From Saprospiraceae bacterium (GTDB lineage: Bacteria; Bacteroidota; Bacteroidia; Chitinophagales; Saprospiraceae): DNA of 39,055 nt. The stretch spans positions 1 through 39,055 of the forward strand of contig JALHRR010000047.1 of assembly GCA_022841345.1 (NCBI GenBank), written 5' to 3'. Under the pieces are notes generated by a model that saw nothing but the letters and a program-made list of their open reading frames with translations, made no database searches and was not told where the DNA came from. Shown here piece by piece: positions 18,288-28,262 of this stretch. The translations under genes and the position numbers were made by a program. How positions within the stretch are numbered: position 1 is the first letter of the stretch; each line of letters begins with the position of its first letter.

Positions 18288-19787
18288 TTAATATCCAGGA
18301 TTTTGTGTCAGAACTCCGTTGGAAAGTTGAATCTGGGAATTGGGAATTGGGAAAACATTATGTACATTTTGATTATAGCCCAATGGCCCCAGCACCTGAG
18401 CAGCTCTGCCAGTACGAACCAGATCAAAAAATCTATGACCTTCCAGTCCGAGCTCGATTCTTCTCTCTCTGTATATTGCGTCCAGCAAAGCTTGCCCACT
18501 TAAAGAAAGCTGAGGAATTCCTACTCTGGAACGAACAACATTTAAGGAATTAAGTGCTCCGCTGGTATTTCCATTATGATAGGCGGCTTCAGCGTGCATT
18601 AATAATACATCAGAATATCTGATGACTCTGTCATTCGATCCACCGTTGGGAGCAGGATCGCCAAAAGGAGCATCCTCACTCAGATTGCTGAAGTATTTCT
18701 TAGGATAAAAGTCATAATCCAATCCTCCGGCAGCCTCTTTGGTGAATATTCCTCTGTCACCCATAGCTTCTCCCTCTCTGAATACAGTAGATTTCAATCT
18801 TGGATCTTCAAATCCTTCAACAAAAAATTCATCTACAAAATTCTGGGTTGGAATATTGAACCCGAATCCGGCAAATTGACCTCTTGGGCGCTGAAATACA
18901 TTAGTAAAAGTGCCTTCATTGGCAGCATTCTTGCCCCAGTTTCCTCCGGATGCATTCATGTATTGGATTTCAAAAACAGATTCACTGTTATTTTCTCCTG
19001 CCTGAGTAAAGATACTTGAGTAATCAGGGACTAAAGTATATTGACCTGAGGACATAACATCAGCTGCCGCTTGTTCTGCTTGTGCAAATTTATTCTGGAA
19101 TAAATAAGCTTTAGCTAGTAAAGCCTGCGCTGCACCTTTGGTAATTCGTCCTATGTCAGATGGGGCATAACCATTTTTATTGGGTAAATGCACAATGGCT
19201 TCATTTAAATCTCTTTCAATAAATGCCCAAATTTCAGCTTTAGGGGCCCGTGGTTGATTATATTCCGAAGGCGCCAGAACTTTATCGACCAATGGAACAT
19301 CACCGAAGACGGTAACAAGCAGAAAATTAAACCATGCTCTGATAAATTTTGCTTCAGACAAGATTCTGTCTTTCAGATTTTGATCCATTTCTATGGCAGG
19401 TACTTTTTCCAGAACCACATTGGCTCTATAGATTCCCTCATAATTTGCGGACCATTCAGCTTCCAGCATATCTGTGTTGGACTGACCTCTGAAAGTCTCC
19501 AGAAGCAATAATTCGAAAACATCATTGTCTCCCGAACCACCTTTCTCTGAATCATCTGACATGATGTCGCCCCAGAACCATCTAAAATGACCAGCCGGAC
19601 TTATTTCAAATTGCAGGGCTGCATAAGCTGCATTGACAGCTGAAATAGCATCATCTGCAGTTTTGTAAAAATTCTCTTCAGTAGTTCCCACCAAAGGTTT
19701 TCTCTCCAGAAAGTCTTTTTGGCAGGCTACGATCAGTCCCATTCCAAGAATAAAGAAGCTGATTTTTATTATTTTATTGAATTTCAT
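18288..19787 (-). CDS. susD-like: SusD/RagB-family glycan-binding lipoprotein
   Basis: From the ATG at 19787 the product has 499 residues (a TTG 21 bases earlier is in frame but unlikely). The lipobox is LIVAC (Cys22), followed by QKDFLERKP. The fold is the SusD TPR-like helical type: DDAISAVNAAYAAL, EAKFIRAWFNFLLVTVFGDVPLV, ITKGAAQALLAKAYLFQNKFAQAEQAA, then the C-terminal SusD domain with RYSDVLLMHAEAAY and IYRERRIELGLEGHRFFDLVRTG. These are textbook features of the family. It caps the SusC barrel on the outside and delivers oligosaccharide. It starts 17 bases after the susC stop and is followed after 12 bases by the PKD lipoprotein gene. No defect is seen. Confidence 0.95.
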   Translation of the reverse strand: MKFNKIIKISFFILGMGLIVACQKDFLERKPLVGTTEENFYKTADDAISAVNAAYAALQFEISPAGHFRWFWGDIMSDDSEKGGSGDNDVFELLLLETFRGQSNTDMLEAEWSANYEGIYRANVVLEKVPAIEMDQNLKDRILSEAKFIRAWFNFLLVTVFGDVPLVDKVLAPSEYNQPRAPKAEIWAFIERDLNEAIVHLPNKNGYAPSDIGRITKGAAQALLAKAYLFQNKFAQAEQAAADVMSSGQYTLVPDYSSIFTQAGENNSESVFEIQYMNASGGNWGKNAANEGTFTNVFQRPRGQFAGFGFNIPTQNFVDEFFVEGFEDPRLKSTVFREGEAMGDRGIFTKEAAGGLDYDFYPKKYFSNLSEDAPFGDPAPNGGSNDRVIRYSDVLLMHAEAAYHNGNTSGALNSLNVVRSRVGIPQLSLSGQALLDAIYRERRIELGLEGHRFFDLVRTGRAAQVLGPLGYNQNVHNVFPIPNSQIQLSNGVLTQNPGY

Positions 19788-19804
19788 TTTAAGTAATTTA
19801 TTTT

Positions 19805-22800
19805 TCAAAAATTAACATTCAGACCTGCAAGAAAAACCCTTGCCTGAGGATAAAATCCTTTGTCGATCCCAAGCTCCAGACTAGATCCAATTTGACCGAT
19901 TTCAGGGTCGAGTCCGGAATACCTGGTGAAAGTCAATACATTTTGTCCTGAAACATAAAATCTGCAGGAACCGAGGCCCAGCCTTGAGGTTAGACCTGAT
20001 GGAAGTGTATATCCAATTTGAAGATTTTTTAAACGGATAAAAGAACCGTCTTCAATGAATCTGTCCGATACTCTTGCATTCTGGTTGGGATCCAATAGAT
20101 TGACACGAGGTTCAAAATTGGAAGTACCTTCTCCGGTCCATCTTTCGAGTACAGAAACAGGTCTGTTTACATAAGTGAAATCATATCTTACAGTTGCGTT
20201 ATAAATATCATTTCCCTGAGTTCCCTGCCAGAACATTTGCAAGTCAAACCCCATGAAACTTATTTCACCTGTAATACCATAAACTGCTGTTGGAATAGGT
20301 GATCCAAGGTAAGTTTGGTCTTGCAGATTAATCACTCCGTCTCCATTTAGATCTTTGAACCGGATATCACCGGGAGCCGTAGTTTCACTTTGGAATGCAT
20401 GGTTATTTACTTCACTTTGATTTTGAAATAACCCGTCAGTCACAAATCCATAGAAAGACCCAATAGGCTGCCCTACTTCTGTACGGCTTACGCTTGCATT
20501 GGCACTTTGAACTCTACCGGCAATTATGGGTATTCCCCCTACACCCAAATCTGTTACTTCATTCTTGATAAATGTGATATTTCCACCGATACTGTACTTC
20601 ACAGCTCCCTTAAACTGCCTGTAATTTAATGCAAATTCCCATCCCCGATTAACAGCACTAGCAACATTTTGGACCGGAGGTTCTGTTCCTGCAGTCAGTA
20701 AAACAGGAATGGCATAAAGCATGTCTGTCGTGGTTTTGACATAGTAATCAGCTACGAAATTGAATTGTCCATCCCAAAATTCTACATCTACTCCTACATC
20801 TGTCTGGGTGCTTGTTTCCCACTTGAGATCAGGATTGGCAGCACGGAGTGCAACGCTTCCACTGGTAATAGTGCGATCCGGACCAAAAACATAATTCTGA
20901 CCAGGAAGAACGACAGTTGTAAAACTGTAATTCCCAATTCTGTCATTACCGTTTTGGCCCCAGCTGGCTCTTAATTTCAGGAAGCTAACAAAAGAGTTGT
21001 CCCAAAAATCTTCCCTTGACACGATCCAACCTGCAGAAACAGAAGGGAAATAGCCATATCTGTTGTTGGCACCAAACCTCGAGCTTCCATCTCTTCTCAT
21101 CGTAACTGAGGCAAGATATTTGCCTTCAAAATCATAATTTATTCTTCCGAACACTGAGAGCAATGCAGCTTCATCTGCCCCACTGTATGCACTTTGAGCT
21201 TCAATAGGGTCAATTGTATTAGCAATGTATGCATCATTAGGATCATTCGAAGGCAAATTTGTATTTGCTCCTCCGGAGTACTCTGCTCTGTTATAGAGAG
21301 CAGTAGTACCCAAAACAAATGAGGTATTATGTCTGCTGGCAAATGTGCGCTGATAGCTTGCTACATTTTCCCATTGCCAGTTTTTCCATGTGTTACTTCC
21401 GATTGCAACCGAGTTTATCAATCGCTTTTCACCCACAGGGGCATCGCTGATAACTGGATCTACACTGAGATCATAACGGGGAAAAAATGTATTTCTGTTG
21501 GCAAATGTGTAATCCAAACTGAATGCTGAGCGAATTGTTAATCCAGCAATAGGGGCAAGTTCTGCGAAGACTGAGCCCACCACGCGATCAGAATTCCATC
21601 TGTCATGTGTTTGATCGATTTGATTTAGAGGATTCACTATATCCGTATCTGAATATGGTGAATATGCATAAGTACCATCAAGTTTTCTCACAGGAGTAAC
21701 AGGGTCCATATTCATTGCCCGAACCAATGGAGTGGTGAACTCATTGTTTTCAGGTAAAAAGCGACGTTTCAGATTAGTGTAGTTAAAAGTATTTCCAATG
21801 GTTAGCCATGGTTTTACCTGATGTCTGGTGTTGATTCTGGCTGTGACTCTTTCGAAGCCGGACTTAGATCCACCCACAATCCCATCCTGAGAAAAATAAT
21901 TTCCGGAAACCGCATAACTGGAACGGTCTGAGCCTCCCTGAATGCTTAACTGATGGCTTGACATGGGAGCAGGTTGAAATAATTCATCCATCCAGTCTGT
22001 TCCATCTCCTAATGCATCCGGGTTTTCAAATTCTAGAAGTGGAGCCCTTCCTGCAGCAATATGTGCTTCATTTGATAAAATTGCATACTCTCTGGCACTT
22101 AACAGATTTGCAGTCTTCCATGGACTTTGACTCCCGAAGTATGCATGGTAATTAATTTGCCCATCTCTTCCTTTAGAGCCGCTGAAAGTCTTAATCAAAA
22201 CAACACCATTGGCGCCTCTCGCTCCATAAATTGCAGAAGAAGCAGCATCCTTCAAAACATTGATTGACTCAATATCATTAGTATTGAGAAAATCAAGACC
22301 ATCAACCGGTACACCATCCACAATATAGAGCGGATCACTGTTATTGATAGTACCGGTACCTCTAATTCTTACTGATAAGGGACTTCCCGGAGAGCCTGAA
22401 TTCTGAGTTACAATCACACCGGCTGTACGACCTTGCAAGGCTTGTTCGACTCTCAGAATCGGTGTGGCTGAAATTTCATCGGATGTAATAGTAGAAACAG
22501 CTCCGCTGATTTCACTTCTTTTTTGTGTGCCATAACCTACGACTACAACTTCATCAATCAAAGATGCTGTCTCAGCCATTGTGACATCGATGTTGCTTCT
22601 GTCAGACACCAATTCTTCAATTGTAGTCATTCCTAAAAAGGAAAATACAAGTATGGACTCCCCTGAAGAGACTTCAATAGAATATTTCCCATCGAAATCC
22701 GTAATTACTCCCAGTGTGGTTCCTTTAATAGTAACTGCGGCTCCTATGACCGGTTGTTGGTCGACAGCTGAAATGACAGTTCCTGTGACTTGCTTCTGTG

Positions 22801-22870
22801 CGTAAGAGCTCTGAAAACTGAGCATTAACACCGAACAGCAGGTCAATAAGTATAATAAATTCTTTTTCAT
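19805..22870 (-). CDS. susC-like: SusC/RagA-family TonB-dependent outer-membrane transporter
   Basis: The product has 1021 residues. A signal peptide (cleaved after SSYA) is followed by a carboxypeptidase-regulatory-like domain (residues about 27-105; VTGTVISAVDQQPVIGAAV). Then come the DEVVVVGYGTQKR segment, the plug (EQALQGRTAGVIV, RIRGTGTINNSDPLYIVDGVPV, ESINVLKDAASSAIYGARGANGVVLIKT) and a 22-strand barrel to the C-terminus, which ends in LNVNF. The length is normal for the family. It imports oligosaccharides with TonB energy and works as a pair with the SusD protein encoded next. The gap to the upstream binding-protein gene is 33 bases. Confidence 0.96.
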   Translation of the reverse strand: MKKNLLYLLTCCSVLMLSFQSSYAQKQVTGTVISAVDQQPVIGAAVTIKGTTLGVITDFDGKYSIEVSSGESILVFSFLGMTTIEELVSDRSNIDVTMAETASLIDEVVVVGYGTQKRSEISGAVSTITSDEISATPILRVEQALQGRTAGVIVTQNSGSPGSPLSVRIRGTGTINNSDPLYIVDGVPVDGLDFLNTNDIESINVLKDAASSAIYGARGANGVVLIKTFSGSKGRDGQINYHAYFGSQSPWKTANLLSAREYAILSNEAHIAAGRAPLLEFENPDALGDGTDWMDELFQPAPMSSHQLSIQGGSDRSSYAVSGNYFSQDGIVGGSKSGFERVTARINTRHQVKPWLTIGNTFNYTNLKRRFLPENNEFTTPLVRAMNMDPVTPVRKLDGTYAYSPYSDTDIVNPLNQIDQTHDRWNSDRVVGSVFAELAPIAGLTIRSAFSLDYTFANRNTFFPRYDLSVDPVISDAPVGEKRLINSVAIGSNTWKNWQWENVASYQRTFASRHNTSFVLGTTALYNRAEYSGGANTNLPSNDPNDAYIANTIDPIEAQSAYSGADEAALLSVFGRINYDFEGKYLASVTMRRDGSSRFGANNRYGYFPSVSAGWIVSREDFWDNSFVSFLKLRASWGQNGNDRIGNYSFTTVVLPGQNYVFGPDRTITSGSVALRAANPDLKWETSTQTDVGVDVEFWDGQFNFVADYYVKTTTDMLYAIPVLLTAGTEPPVQNVASAVNRGWEFALNYRQFKGAVKYSIGGNITFIKNEVTDLGVGGIPIIAGRVQSANASVSRTEVGQPIGSFYGFVTDGLFQNQSEVNNHAFQSETTAPGDIRFKDLNGDGVINLQDQTYLGSPIPTAVYGITGEISFMGFDLQMFWQGTQGNDIYNATVRYDFTYVNRPVSVLERWTGEGTSNFEPRVNLLDPNQNARVSDRFIEDGSFIRLKNLQIGYTLPSGLTSRLGLGSCRFYVSGQNVLTFTRYSGLDPEIGQIGSSLELGIDKGFYPQARVFLAGLNVNF

Positions 22871-22903
22871 TTAGGTAATGGATTTTCCTTTGGTTGAAGC
22901 AAA

Positions 22904-24928
22904 TTACATTTTGACAAATTTCAATGATTTGAAGCCTCCATCTGCTTTCATAGAAAGAAGATACATCCCACTCTTCAGCATTGAAAAATCCAATTCTTTG
23001 CGTTGCTCAAAAGCAGTCATAATTTGCTGTTGAACTATACGTCCCTGAAGATCACTTACACGTAACACAACTTCACCTGCAAATAAAGAACCCCTGACAA
23101 GGTTTACTTTATCATTCACAATAGTAGGGTGTAAATCAAACCCTTCTAAAAGTTGTGCCTGTTCTGAAGTAGAGGTGGTACACTCAACGTTGTCAGAACA
23201 AACAGCAAAACAAGTGTTGATAACAAGGTCACCTTGTACAGGGCTCATTAAACGATCGTTAAAATTGTCAGGATTGGCGCAATCCTGGCCTGAAATATTT
23301 TCTTTACAACTATAGTCAGGGCAATTTCCATTTGCAAAAGCATAGTAAGAGGTAAAACCAATTCCTCTTTCAAAGGAAATAGAATAAACTCCATCTCCAT
23401 CAGGATCAGTCATTAAGAAGCGTCCACCGGGTGCACCAAATGCCAGTCCTCCGGCAAGATATACACCTGACTCTGCTGGCTCTACACTACTGAACCCCAG
23501 GTTTACAGTGATTTGTACAGCTTCGCCACAATTATAACAACTATTGAAGCAAACCACATCCAGCTCTTCATCACCTGATACAATCAGGCGTCTGTTTGTA
23601 AATTCTCCATCAGAGGTTGTAACAGTGCATTCATCGAGTCCAGAAAATTCTTCAGCTTGATCACCGATTAAATACTTGTATTCATAAACACCATTTTCCA
23701 GTTCCATGTCCATTGTATATATCCCATTTCCGGCATCAGTCATTTGAGCGGGAGTCCAGTCATTGAAAGTTCCCATCAGAAATACATCTCCTGCACCTGC
23801 ACCTGCATTGACAGAGAATTGTATATTTGCAGCAGATGAGCCAGCAGCTCTAAGCACTACATCATCCAAATAATATGTTTTTTCAACTCCCCCACCTGCT
23901 GTGCCAAAATCGAAAAATAGTACTACTGTTGCATAAATTCCGGCAGCAGGTTCAAATGGACCTTCGATAGAAGGTAATGTCAAGTCATAACAAACCTCCG
24001 TCCATTCATTTGTGGCTGTAAAAGTCTGAGTTTGAATCCAGTTGGCCCCGGTAGGTGAATTTTCTAATTTCAGCGCCAAATTTCCGGGAGTAGCGGACCA
24101 TACCTTAATGCAAACCTGACCGCCATTTGTAGCATTCACCGGAATTGTTGGAGGAGGATTGGAAAATGCGCCGGCCCAAACCTGTGCATCACCCGGTTTT
24201 TTAAATTCAAGTACAGTTGCACTTGGATTTATTCCACTTGCATCCGGATTGCTTATGATACTAGCCAATTGACCATCAATTGCACTTCCAAAATATTGAA
24301 AATTTGTTGTGGTGGCAGCAGCTTCAAAGTCAAGAATAACTGTTTCGGAAACATTTGGTTCCAGAATAAAATCATCCAGATAAACTTCTTCATCTGCAGC
24401 ACCACCTGCTTCCCCAAAATATGCGAAGATCACTACTCTGGTATATACAAATCCTGCAGCTGCGGTAAATGGGCCTTCAATAGAAGGAAGTGAAGGATCA
24501 TAACAAAGTTCAACCCATGAATTGCTTACATCAGTTGTTACCGTCTGAATCCAATTGGCTCCTCCATTTACAGAGTTTTCAAATTTTAAAGAAATATTTC
24601 CCGGTCTTGGCATCCAGGCCTTGATACAGATTCTGCCATTTACTGAAAAATCAATTAGTTGGTCAGGATCCGGATTTGAGAAAGCGCCTGCCCAGACCTG
24701 TGCTCCGGCTGGTTTCACAAATCTTAATACCTGATTACTTGTATTGGCCCCTGTCGGATCAGGATTATCAATAAGGGTAGATAAGCTCCCATCAATAGAA
24801 CTTCCGAAGTATTGAAAGGTAGTAGATGTTTCAGGAGTTTCAAAATCCAGCACAGTTGTTTGTGCCATAACCGGAATTGCAATGATCAACAATACACAGG
24901 TTAGAAAAAGGTGTACAATTAGTTTCAT
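22904..24928 (-). CDS. T9SS-exported carbohydrate-binding protein with duplicated jelly-roll domain
   Basis: The 674-residue product has a signal peptide (ending PVMAQ). Two tandem domains of about 170 residues follow (about 24-195 and 196-365), each starting T(T/V)(V/I)LDFE and containing QYFGS(S/A)IDG, QVWAGAFSNP, NWIQT and LPSIEGPF. They resemble galactose-binding/CBM jelly rolls. Residues about 370-460 form a CBM48-like Ig module (VFLMGTFNDW, then YEYKYLIG), and a related Cys-rich module lies at about 470-590. The last 80 residues are a T9SS sorting domain. No catalytic motif was seen. It is the first gene of the operon, so it probably captures the polysaccharide on the cell surface. Ligand specificity is not readable from sequence. 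Confidence 0.85.
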   Translation of the reverse strand: MKLIVHLFLTCVLLIIAIPVMAQTTVLDFETPETSTTFQYFGSSIDGSLSTLIDNPDPTGANTSNQVLRFVKPAGAQVWAGAFSNPDPDQLIDFSVNGRICIKAWMPRPGNISLKFENSVNGGANWIQTVTTDVSNSWVELCYDPSLPSIEGPFTAAAGFVYTRVVIFAYFGEAGGAADEEVYLDDFILEPNVSETVILDFEAAATTTNFQYFGSAIDGQLASIISNPDASGINPSATVLEFKKPGDAQVWAGAFSNPPPTIPVNATNGGQVCIKVWSATPGNLALKLENSPTGANWIQTQTFTATNEWTEVCYDLTLPSIEGPFEPAAGIYATVVLFFDFGTAGGGVEKTYYLDDVVLRAAGSSAANIQFSVNAGAGAGDVFLMGTFNDWTPAQMTDAGNGIYTMDMELENGVYEYKYLIGDQAEEFSGLDECTVTTSDGEFTNRRLIVSGDEELDVVCFNSCYNCGEAVQITVNLGFSSVEPAESGVYLAGGLAFGAPGGRFLMTDPDGDGVYSISFERGIGFTSYYAFANGNCPDYSCKENISGQDCANPDNFNDRLMSPVQGDLVINTCFAVCSDNVECTTSTSEQAQLLEGFDLHPTIVNDKVNLVRGSLFAGEVVLRVSDLQGRIVQQQIMTAFEQRKELDFSMLKSGMYLLSMKADGGFKSLKFVKM

Positions 24929-25028
24929 AAGCTTTGTTTAATGAGGAAGAGAATTGATTTCAAGTTTTATGTCAGACCAAATTTGCCGGCAATCAAAATA
25001 ATATTGCCCAATTAGTCTTTAACTCAGG

Positions 25029-25036
25029 CAAATATA
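25029..25036 (-). promoter_or_regulatory. Candidate -7 box for the polysaccharide utilisation operon
   Basis: On the minus strand this reads TATATTTG, a perfect match to the Bacteroidota -7 consensus TAnnTTTG, about 100 bases before the first gene of the operon. No clear TTG -33 box was seen at the usual distance. Confidence 0.4.
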
Positions 25037-25077
25037 TTTTTAATTACTCACTAAGAAGCATTTTAATCTACTACATG

Positions 25078-25154
25078 ACTACGACACTAGTTATTTATTT
25101 TGCTACATTTGAGACCTGAAAGCACCAAAAACACTACAACATTACTACGACATT
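25078..25154. promoter_or_regulatory. ACTACRACATT direct repeats, candidate operator
   Basis: Two 11-base repeats, ACTACAACATT and ACTACGACATT, abut each other at 25133-25154 and end at the regulator start codon. A third copy, ACTACGACACT, is at 25078-25088, preceded by ACTACATG at 25070. They lie in the divergent intergenic region between the regulator and the operon, where a binding site is expected. Confidence 0.4.
25104..25111 (+). promoter_or_regulatory. Candidate -7 box for the regulator gene
   Basis: TACATTTG matches the TAnnTTTG consensus and lies 43 bases before the regulator ATG. The -33 region is not well matched. Confidence 0.4.
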
Positions 25155-28076
25155 ATGATTTTGTCACCCACATACTTCTACTATAGAGTACTTTTTTGGA
25201 TCTCCCTTATTTTATGTGGAATGTATAACCTGTCTATTTCACAAACTATTCCTTCAGGCATTCCTCCTATCAGAAATTTTACTAAAAAAGTATATCAGGC
25301 TGCCCCTCAAAACTGGGACATTGCCAGGTCCAGAAACCAAGTCATGTATTTTGCCAATAACATAGGCCTTTTAACTTTCGATGGCACATTCTGGCAAACT
25401 CATCCAATAGGCAATAAAACTATTTTAAGATCCGTCTGTGTTCTGGATGATGGTAGAATTATGGCAGGTGGACAGGGAGAAATCGGTTGGTTTAAATCAA
25501 ACAATTCGGGTATTCTTGAGTATAGTTCACTGACTGCTCAAATGCCGGAGGCTTATAAAAACTTTGAAGATGTTTGGCAAATCTTTTCTCTGGGAAAACA
25601 AATATTTTTAAATACATCTAGGGAAGTATTTATCTGGGATGATGTTAAAATGCAGGTTCATCCATTCAACGGGCGTATTGAGAAAATTGAAAAAGTCAAC
25701 AATGTAATATTACTGTACGAAGAGAATGGAGGGTTATACCTATGGAAAAATAATAGGTTTGAGAAAATTGCTCCTTCACTCCCTACAGCAAGTCCGGTCA
25801 CCGGAATTATTTCGGGACAAAAGAGTGACACCCTCATTGTAAGTACAATGAAAGACGGATTATTTTACTTTGCAGGAGGAAAGTGGGGAAAGATGGATAC
25901 TCCCTGGAATACTTTTTTCATGGAAAGCTGGGTTAATCAGATCATAGTACTTGCAGATGGCAATATTGCCGTGGGTACTGCACAAAATGGTTTACTTGTC
26001 TTTCATCCTGACAAGAAGAGTTCAATGTATATTTCCTTATCTCAGGGAATTCAAAGCAATAATGTGCTTTCTTTATATCAGGATCCCATTGGAGATCTCT
26101 GGGTTTGTACTGAGCAGGGGATTGACCTCATCCAATATCATGCACCTTACAGAATGGTGTTTCCTGACGGGGCACTCAAGGGTGCAGGCTATGCAGCCGC
26201 CGTACATCAAAATAAACTTTATTTAGGCACAACCAATGGATTATTCCGTCATGATCATTCACATTCCCGGAGTGGATTTTATCAGGTATCAGGCACTAAA
26301 GGACAGGTTTGGAAATTAGATACATTATTTGGCAAGTTGTTTCTGGGCCATCATGAAGGTGCATTTGAAGTCAGTAATGAAGGATTGAAAACTATCCTCA
26401 AAGGAACCGGAGCCTGGAAATTTACCGGTTTAGGCGACAGGGATTTGCTTATAGGAACTTACGAGGGAGTTGGATTATATCAGAAAGATGCAAGCGGTTA
26501 TCGCGGCAAAATTCTGGCAGGCTTTGAGGAATCTTCCCGCATTATGGTAAAAGACCAACAAAATGAACTCTGGATGTCTCATCCCTACAGAGGAGTGTTT
26601 AAATTAAAAATAGATATCGGCCAACAAAGGCTTGAAGCTGTTAAGATGGGGAAAGATCAGGGCCTTGTCACTGACCTTGGGCATTATATTTACCAAATAC
26701 ACAACGAGACTTATTTGAGCTCCGAGGATGGAATTTATGTGTATTCCCGTGAAAGAAAAAAATTTGAATCGGATAGCCTTCTCGAATCGCAGATCGGAAG
26801 AGGATCCAGAATTCAGCTGCTATATGAAGATCCTACCGGAAACATTTGGTTTCACACCCCGGAAGAGACGGGACTTCTTGAAATTATTGATAAAGGCCTG
26901 GAAAAGGAGGTCAGAAAGAGAATATTGCCGGCAATGCCTGAAAAAATGTTAGGAGGGTTTGAATTCATATTTGCATTGGACAACAGCCATTATCTCTTCG
27001 GATGTGAACAAGGATTCACTCTGTTGGACATGGAAGCACTAAAACAGAATAATCAGTATGAGACACTTATAAGTGCAGTATATCTGGCCACCGGCTCGGA
27101 TTCCATTCTTTACAAAGGGCACATGATAGGCGAAATTGAAAACAAAGCTGGTCCTCTGTTTCTAAGTCCGAGTCAAAATGCCATCAGATTCAATTTTACA
27201 AGCACAAGTTTTGGTGAAGAACTCAGAGAATTCAGATACCAACTGGAAGGGTTAGATAATTCATTTTCAGAATGGACTACGAATCCGGAAATCCAGTTTA
27301 ATAATCTTCAGCCCGGTGAATATAAATTCATCGTTCAATCCCGGGTAGGTGGACAAGTTCAACAATCTGAAGCGCAGTATGAGTTTATGATTATTACTCC
27401 ATGGTATCGGCTCAAAATGGTTCAGGGACTCGGAATCCTGGGAATCGTGCTTCTAATTTTACTGTTTTTCTTCCTGCAACGCAAAAAATTCGAATCAGAA
27501 AAACAGGAAATGGAGAGCCTGCACATGGAACAAGTAGAACAAAAAACCCAACTTGTAGAAAAAACAGAGCAGGAAATTACTTTGCTAAAGAACGAAAAAC
27601 TACAAGCTGAAATTCAACATAAGAACAACGAGCTGGCTTCTACCACCATGCACCTTGTCCAAAAACAAGAATTGCTGTCAACGATTGAAAATGAATTAAA
27701 AAAACTCTTGAAGCACAAAGAATATCCATCTATGCTGAGGCATGATATTCAATCTGTAGCTCAAATGTTACAGGAAGATGCAAGAATAGATGAGGATTGG
27801 GAGAAATTCAGCTCATATTTTGATGAAGTCCATGGTTTTTTTCTGCAAAAACTAAGAGAAAAATATCCGCATTTGACCGCAAATGACCATAAACTATGTG
27901 CTTATCTCAGAATGAATTTAAGTACAAAAGAAATCGCTTCCCTGATGAATATATCTGTACGGGGTGTGGAAGGCAGCAGATATCGTCTTCGTAAAAAGCT
28001 TGATCTCGATGCAGATGCCAATCTCCAGGAATTCATGCTAAATGTGACAAAAGAAGTTGATAGGATTGAAGGTTGA
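25155..28076 (+). CDS. Membrane-spanning propeller/Y_Y_Y regulator with LuxR-type HTH
   Basis: The product has 973 residues. A signal/anchor segment (about 10-30) is followed by a large periplasmic region of beta-propeller repeats (two-component-regulator-propeller type, e.g. VLDDGRIMAGGQGEIGWF and SLYQDPIGDLWVCTEQGIDLI) to about residue 640. Next is a Y_Y_Y domain (about 680-750; FRYQLEGLDNSFSEW, then LQPGEYKFIVQSR) and a transmembrane helix (about 756-776). A long cytoplasmic coiled coil (about 780-860) leads to a LuxR-type helix-turn-helix (about 905-960; LTANDHKLCAYLRMNLSTKEIASLMNIS). There is no kinase or receiver, so it is a one-component sensor rather than a hybrid two-component protein. 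It faces away from the glucan operon and most likely activates it on sensing oligosaccharide. Confidence 0.9.
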   Translation: MILSPTYFYYRVLFWISLILCGMYNLSISQTIPSGIPPIRNFTKKVYQAAPQNWDIARSRNQVMYFANNIGLLTFDGTFWQTHPIGNKTILRSVCVLDDGRIMAGGQGEIGWFKSNNSGILEYSSLTAQMPEAYKNFEDVWQIFSLGKQIFLNTSREVFIWDDVKMQVHPFNGRIEKIEKVNNVILLYEENGGLYLWKNNRFEKIAPSLPTASPVTGIISGQKSDTLIVSTMKDGLFYFAGGKWGKMDTPWNTFFMESWVNQIIVLADGNIAVGTAQNGLLVFHPDKKSSMYISLSQGIQSNNVLSLYQDPIGDLWVCTEQGIDLIQYHAPYRMVFPDGALKGAGYAAAVHQNKLYLGTTNGLFRHDHSHSRSGFYQVSGTKGQVWKLDTLFGKLFLGHHEGAFEVSNEGLKTILKGTGAWKFTGLGDRDLLIGTYEGVGLYQKDASGYRGKILAGFEESSRIMVKDQQNELWMSHPYRGVFKLKIDIGQQRLEAVKMGKDQGLVTDLGHYIYQIHNETYLSSEDGIYVYSRERKKFESDSLLESQIGRGSRIQLLYEDPTGNIWFHTPEETGLLEIIDKGLEKEVRKRILPAMPEKMLGGFEFIFALDNSHYLFGCEQGFTLLDMEALKQNNQYETLISAVYLATGSDSILYKGHMIGEIENKAGPLFLSPSQNAIRFNFTSTSFGEELREFRYQLEGLDNSFSEWTTNPEIQFNNLQPGEYKFIVQSRVGGQVQQSEAQYEFMIITPWYRLKMVQGLGILGIVLLILLFFFLQRKKFESEKQEMESLHMEQVEQKTQLVEKTEQEITLLKNEKLQAEIQHKNNELASTTMHLVQKQELLSTIENELKKLLKHKEYPSMLRHDIQSVAQMLQEDARIDEDWEKFSSYFDEVHGFFLQKLREKYPHLTANDHKLCAYLRMNLSTKEIASLMNISVRGVEGSRYRLRKKLDLDADANLQEFMLNVTKEVDRIEG

Positions 28077-28190
28077 GATGATTGTGGTGAAGATTGAGAG
28101 TATTTAGCAGAAAATAAGGGAAACTCCAGGAGATTGGGGGTTTGCAAGGATCGGGCTGAAATTGATTTAGATCAATTATACCGTATATTT

Positions 28191-28246
28191 TATTCCTTAT
28201 GCCTTTTTCCTTATTCCTTATTCCTTATATCTTATTCCTTATGCCT
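28191..28246. repeat. CCTTATT short tandem repeat
   Basis: An irregular run of CCTTATTCCTTAT-type units lies in the 245-base gap after the regulator gene. No gene is visible in the gap. Confidence 0.6.
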
Positions 28247-28262
28247 TCTGACTTCTGAAATC

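Noticed and set aside
28191-28246. CCTTATT run as a regulatory element
   Set aside because: Low-complexity tandem sequence without relation to a promoter or terminator; reported only as a repeat.
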